Below are positions 60,616 through 64,000 of a DNA stretch of 64,000 nt, piece by piece (positions within the stretch are counted from its first letter, which is position 1; each line of letters starts with the position of its first letter). The notes under the pieces are model-generated. The model was not told the origin of the DNA, did not search any database, and saw only the letters and a list, made by a program, of their open reading frames with translations. The position numbers and the translations under genes are program-made. Source of the stretch: Candidatus Methylobacter favarea (GTDB lineage Bacteria > Pseudomonadota > Gammaproteobacteria > Methylococcales > Methylomonadaceae); assembly GCF_902806695.1 (NCBI RefSeq), contig NZ_CADCXN010000001.1:157923-221922 (forward strand), written 5' to 3'.

Positions 60616-63117
60616 ATGGGACTTGCTATGCTGGCAAACAAAATTATGATTGTTGAAGATGAGGGCATAATCGCCATGGATATGCGCAGCCAATTGGAAG
60701 GTTTCGGCTATGACGTGGTTGCGACCGCTTTTTCGGGACAAGAGGCCATCACGCTGGCAAGCCGGCACAGGCCCGAGCTGGTGATGATGGACATAGTGCT
60801 GAAAGGCAGCATGGACGGCATCAGCGCGGCTCAAACGATTACGAAATCCCTGCACATTCCGGTGATTTTTCTCACGGCTTACAGTGATCCCGCTACCTTG
60901 CGGCGCGCAAAAACCACCGGCGCCTATGGCTATTTGATCAAGCCATTCCGCCCGGATGAACTGCGCGCCTCCATCGAAGTTGCTCTCTACAAGCATCAGC
61001 TGGAACGGAAGCTGAAGGAAAGCGAACAATGGTTTGCCAAGACGCTGCATTGTATCAGCGATGCCGTCATAGCTACTGACGCCGATGGTAAAATCCGCTT
61101 CATGAATCCGGTGGCCGAGACAGTGACAGGTTGTCAGCTGGAACAAGCCAAAGGCACGGTCGTCAGTGAACTGATGACGCTGTTGACTGAGTCAAATCGT
61201 ACGGTCATTGAAAACCCGGTCCCGAAAGCCTTAAGGAGTCTCGCTGTTACCGGCCTCGACTGCGCCACGATACTTGTTACCCGGTCCGGTGCAGAACTCC
61301 CGATTGACAATGGCGCGGCTCCCATCATTGATGATGATGGCACAGTGTTGGGTGCAGTGCTGGTATTTCGGGACGTCAGCGCCCGCCGGCGCATGGAAAA
61401 TTTACTTCGGGAAAGCGAAGAACGCTTTCATAGCGCATTCGATTTTGCCGCCATCGGTATGGCCTTAGCTTCAGTAAATAAACGTTTTTTACAAGTCAAT
61501 AGTTCACTCTGCATGATATTCGGTTACTCCGCGGAAGAATTGCTGGCATCCGGCCTGCAAATGCTCACTCATGGCAACGACTACGACACACTGCTTGACC
61601 ACTATCTGCGCCAGGTGCTGAGCGACGAACTGCCATCGTTTCAAGTTGAGGTGGAGTGCTATCATAAAATCCCTGGCAAGATTATTTGGGCTCTGCTAAG
61701 CGCATCTTTGGTGCGCAACGCGGCAGGCAAGCCGCAGTATTTCATTATCCAGATCCAGGACATCACCGACCGCAAATACGCCGAGCAGCAATTGATATAT
61801 GTCGCCAACCACGACCCGTTAACCGGCCTGCTCAATCGCGCGCAATTCCATGATCGTCTTACTCAGACTATATCCTCTGCCCGGCGTCATGCAAGCAAAT
61901 TGGCGCTGATGTTTCTTGATCTTGACCGCTTCAAGTTGATCAATGATACTTTGGGCCACCGGGTAGGCGATCTATTGCTGCAGGCAGTAAGCGAACGGTT
62001 GAAAAGCTCGATACGGATTAACGATACCCTGGCCCGGCTGGGCGGCGATGAGTTCATAGTGCTTCTGAGCGATATATACCATATTGATGATGTCGCGCGC
62101 ATTGCGCAAAAGACCATTGAAGCGCTTACCCAGCCGTTTACCCTGGAAGACAACGATATAGTGATAACTGCAAGCGTCGGCATCAGCGTTTTCCCTGACG
62201 ATGGGGAAAATAGTCAAAACCTGATGATGAACGCCGATACGGCTATGTATCTGGCCAAGGATCGCGGCAAAAACAACTATCAGTTTTATACAGCGGAAAT
62301 GACCGCAAGATCACTGGAGCGCATGACTATCGAAAGGGGTCTGCGCCATGCCTTGACACATTATGAATTAAAGGTTTACTACCAGCCTCAGATAGACTCG
62401 ACAAGCGGCCGCGCAGTCAGTGTCGAAGCCCTGGTGCGATGGCAGCATCCGGAATGGGGCTTCGTTTATCCTGACCGGTTTATTGCGGTAGCCGAAGAAA
62501 CGGGTCTGATCGTCCCAATCGGTATCTGGGTATTGCGCACTGCCTGTCTGCAGGCCAGAACGTGGCAGGAAAATGATGGGCCATTCACGCAGGTGGCGGT
62601 AAACCTGTCCCCCCGTCAATTTATTGAAACCGACCTGTTTGAGACGATTAAAGAGGTGCTGGCCGAAACCGGCCTCAAGCCTTGCTGCCTGGAACTTGAA
62701 ATCACCGAGTCCGCAATTATGCAAGACCCGGAGAGGACTCTTCAGGTTTTGCAACAACTGCATAAACTGGGGGTGCGGCTCAGCATCGATGATTTCGGCA
62801 CAGGCTATTCCAGCCTGACTTACCTACGGAAGTTTCCGGTACATAGCGTCAAGATAGACCGTTCTTTTGTCATGGATATTCCGGGCGACGAAGACTGTAT
62901 GACGCTGGTGCGGGCAATTATCGCGCTGGCCCACGAACTTAAACTGAAAGTCACAGCCGAAGGCGTGGAAACCGGAGAGCAAATGGCATTTCTTACAACT
63001 CAACAATGCGAGATTTTGCAGGGATACCTGTTTAGCCGCCCTGCCTCGGCAGAGCAACTCGAAACTGATTTCAATACTGCTGCCTTAAAAACATTTCTGT
63101 CCGGAAATAATGACTAG
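60616..63117 (+). CDS. Response regulator with REC-PAS-PAS-GGDEF-EAL domains
   Basis: An 833-residue cyclic-di-GMP signalling protein. The receiver domain (about 5-125) has phospho-acceptor Asp59 in VMMDIVLKG and a Lys in YLIKPF. Two PAS domains follow (about 140-255 and 268-390). The GGDEF domain is catalytically intact (RLGGDEFIVLLSD). The EAL domain is also intact (VSVEALVRWQHP, LEITESAIM, SIDDFGTGYSSL, VKIDRSF). It can in principle both make and break c-di-GMP, under control of the kinase just upstream. A second Met at residue 5 is an alternative start. Confidence 0.93.
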   Translation: MGLAMLANKIMIVEDEGIIAMDMRSQLEGFGYDVVATAFSGQEAITLASRHRPELVMMDIVLKGSMDGISAAQTITKSLHIPVIFLTAYSDPATLRRAKTTGAYGYLIKPFRPDELRASIEVALYKHQLERKLKESEQWFAKTLHCISDAVIATDADGKIRFMNPVAETVTGCQLEQAKGTVVSELMTLLTESNRTVIENPVPKALRSLAVTGLDCATILVTRSGAELPIDNGAAPIIDDDGTVLGAVLVFRDVSARRRMENLLRESEERFHSAFDFAAIGMALASVNKRFLQVNSSLCMIFGYSAEELLASGLQMLTHGNDYDTLLDHYLRQVLSDELPSFQVEVECYHKIPGKIIWALLSASLVRNAAGKPQYFIIQIQDITDRKYAEQQLIYVANHDPLTGLLNRAQFHDRLTQTISSARRHASKLALMFLDLDRFKLINDTLGHRVGDLLLQAVSERLKSSIRINDTLARLGGDEFIVLLSDIYHIDDVARIAQKTIEALTQPFTLEDNDIVITASVGISVFPDDGENSQNLMMNADTAMYLAKDRGKNNYQFYTAEMTARSLERMTIERGLRHALTHYELKVYYQPQIDSTSGRAVSVEALVRWQHPEWGFVYPDRFIAVAEETGLIVPIGIWVLRTACLQARTWQENDGPFTQVAVNLSPRQFIETDLFETIKEVLAETGLKPCCLELEITESAIMQDPERTLQVLQQLHKLGVRLSIDDFGTGYSSLTYLRKFPVHSVKIDRSFVMDIPGDEDCMTLVRAIIALAHELKLKVTAEGVETGEQMAFLTTQQCEILQGYLFSRPASAEQLETDFNTAALKTFLSGNND

Positions 63118-63180
63118 GCGGCCCAGGAATCCTGGCTCATAGGCCTTTCCCAAAGGCAGATCAGCCCTTTCGAACCCAGC

Positions 63181-63750
63181 CTATCTTATCGCCAGCAGGC
63201 AGAAGCCCTGCTCCATCTCAATCAGACGCAGCCTGGAAAAACCGGCGCTTGTGACTTGCTCGCTCAGGCCCGTGCGCGGCTGACCTGACTGGGCTGTAAA
63301 GCCAAGCGCCATTTTGCCGCCCATCTTCATGACGCGGCAGATTTCTTTAAGTCCCGCCAGTGCGTCCGGCCATACTTGCAGGGAATTGATGGAGAGGACT
63401 TTATTGACGCTGTAATCCTCGAAAGGCAGGCGCTCCACGGCGCCCAGACGCAGATCAATCCGGCCTTCAGCAATGGCTTTGGCGTTGCGCGCCTGCACCT
63501 GCTCGACCATTTCCCGTGAACTGTCGATGCCCGCTATCCAGCCTGTCGGCGTCGAAACGGCCAGCCGCTCGATGGCGACGCCCGGCCCGAATCCGACTTC
63601 CAGTACGCGGTCACCGGGCTGAATCTCAAGCAGATCGATAACCTGTGGCGTAAAGGACATTTTCGTATGAGCCATAATATGGCCGCCCAGTCGGCCTAAT
63701 AATCCTTGCGGGCGGCCAAACAGTCGCATTAACAGAGGGTCAAGACACAT
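63181..63750 (-). CDS. Class I SAM-dependent methyltransferase
   Basis: A 189-residue methyltransferase of the UbiE/Coq5-like Methyltransf_11 type. Motif I is VLEVGFGPGVAIERLA (about residues 50-65), the acidic post-I residue is in GIDSSREMVEQV, and motif IV is in VNKVLSINSLQVWPDALAGL. The open frame reaches a TTG at 63783, but the ATG at 63750 begins MCLDPLLMRLFGRPQGLLGR, a normal start for this family. The substrate is unknown. It is convergent with the response-regulator gene, and an IS element lies just upstream. Confidence 0.83.
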   Translation of the reverse strand: MCLDPLLMRLFGRPQGLLGRLGGHIMAHTKMSFTPQVIDLLEIQPGDRVLEVGFGPGVAIERLAVSTPTGWIAGIDSSREMVEQVQARNAKAIAEGRIDLRLGAVERLPFEDYSVNKVLSINSLQVWPDALAGLKEICRVMKMGGKMALGFTAQSGQPRTGLSEQVTSAGFSRLRLIEMEQGFCLLAIR

Positions 63751-63875
63751 GAGATTTCTCACAATCAATTTACCAGCATACAATATTCAATTTTAAAATA
63801 CACCGCGCGCTTTGTGCAAAATCAAGGAGCATTAAAACTTACGATGCATCCCGCTCCCCGCTTCCGAAAACATTC

Positions 63876-64000
63876 TAAGAAGCTGTTTGGAAATTATCGC
63901 GTCAAGCCAAACGATTCACCATGATGCGAGTCATGGCGATGTAAATCCAAGCTTCGTCGATGCGAGTCAGTCGTTCGTAGGCTTTACTGAGACGACGCGA
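63876..64000 (-). mobile_element. IS5-family element, right end with transposase C-terminus
   Basis: On the minus strand, entering from the window edge, the frame reads SRRLSKAYERLTRIDEAWIY and then IAMTRIMVNRLA before TGA at 63902-63904. This is the conserved C-terminal end of IS5-type transposases (SRRLSKDYE.L..T.E..I..AM.R.M..RL). The IS terminus is about 63876 (TAAGAAGCTGTTTGGAAATT), 25 bp past the stop. It appears undamaged in the visible part, unlike the remnants at 5.7-7.9 kb; the rest lies outside the window. Confidence 0.78.

Noticed and set aside
1..64000. tRNA, rRNA and CRISPR arrays
   Set aside because: I looked for T-loop motifs, rRNA-like conserved blocks and regularly spaced direct repeats on both strands and saw none; a covariance-model scan would be needed to exclude small RNA genes.

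Overview
The window comes from a gammaproteobacterium of moderate GC content. The block yebC / ruvC-ruvA-ruvB / ybgC-tolQ-tolR-tolA-tolB-pal-cpoB / queE-queC is typical of gammaproteobacteria. The genes of an exosortase A (PEP-CTERM) envelope/EPS system, the DUF502 and HemJ proteins and the dense IS remnants would fit a Methylococcales-type methanotroph or a related aquatic organism. No methane- or methanol-oxidation gene is present, so that placement is inference.

Regions. 1-5.2 kb: start of a secreted protein, a FetAB-type ABC exporter, a class II aldolase plus DapA-family pair, and DUF502 and DUF2171 proteins. 5.2-8.0 kb: a graveyard of IS982-, IS630- and IS5-like transposase remnants around one cNMP-binding protein. 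8.1-15.0 kb: the accessory part of an exosortase A locus (acyltransferase-like protein, acyl carrier protein, hydrolase 2, hydrolase 1, polysaccharide deacetylase, acyl-CoA ligase, PLP-dependent decarboxylase); the exosortase itself is not in the window. 15.1-22.0 kb: RIO kinase, thioredoxin 2, a 907-residue glycosyltransferase / UDP-galactopyranose-mutase-like fusion, and a convergent amidohydrolase-glycosyltransferase pair.

22.5-36.7 kb (minus strand): queC, queE, the Tol-Pal envelope system, ybgC, the RuvABC resolvasome, yebC, serB and serA. Between ruvC and yebC lies a 1.75 kb insertion with a broken DUF2442 gene, an intact DUF2442/DUF4160 pair, two ~110 bp repeats and a MITE-like element with 21 bp terminal inverted repeats. 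36.8-47.8 kb: TlpA-like thioredoxin, hemJ, tex, an exosortase-associated TIGR04073 protein, sbcC without sbcD, and a fused acyltransferase/acyl-ACP synthetase (aas) with lplT.

47.8-64 kb: a long gene-poor stretch with an orphan terminator, the prkA-yeaH-spoVR stress operon, a pair of paralogous small membrane proteins, a decayed 5-oxoprolinase start, a CPA1 sodium/proton antiporter, DUF3175, a GAF-PAS histidine kinase with a REC-PAS-GGDEF-EAL partner, a methyltransferase, and the 3' end of an IS5-type transposase at the right edge. The main functional theme is the cell envelope: lipid and polysaccharide modification, Tol-Pal, and stress or second-messenger signalling.
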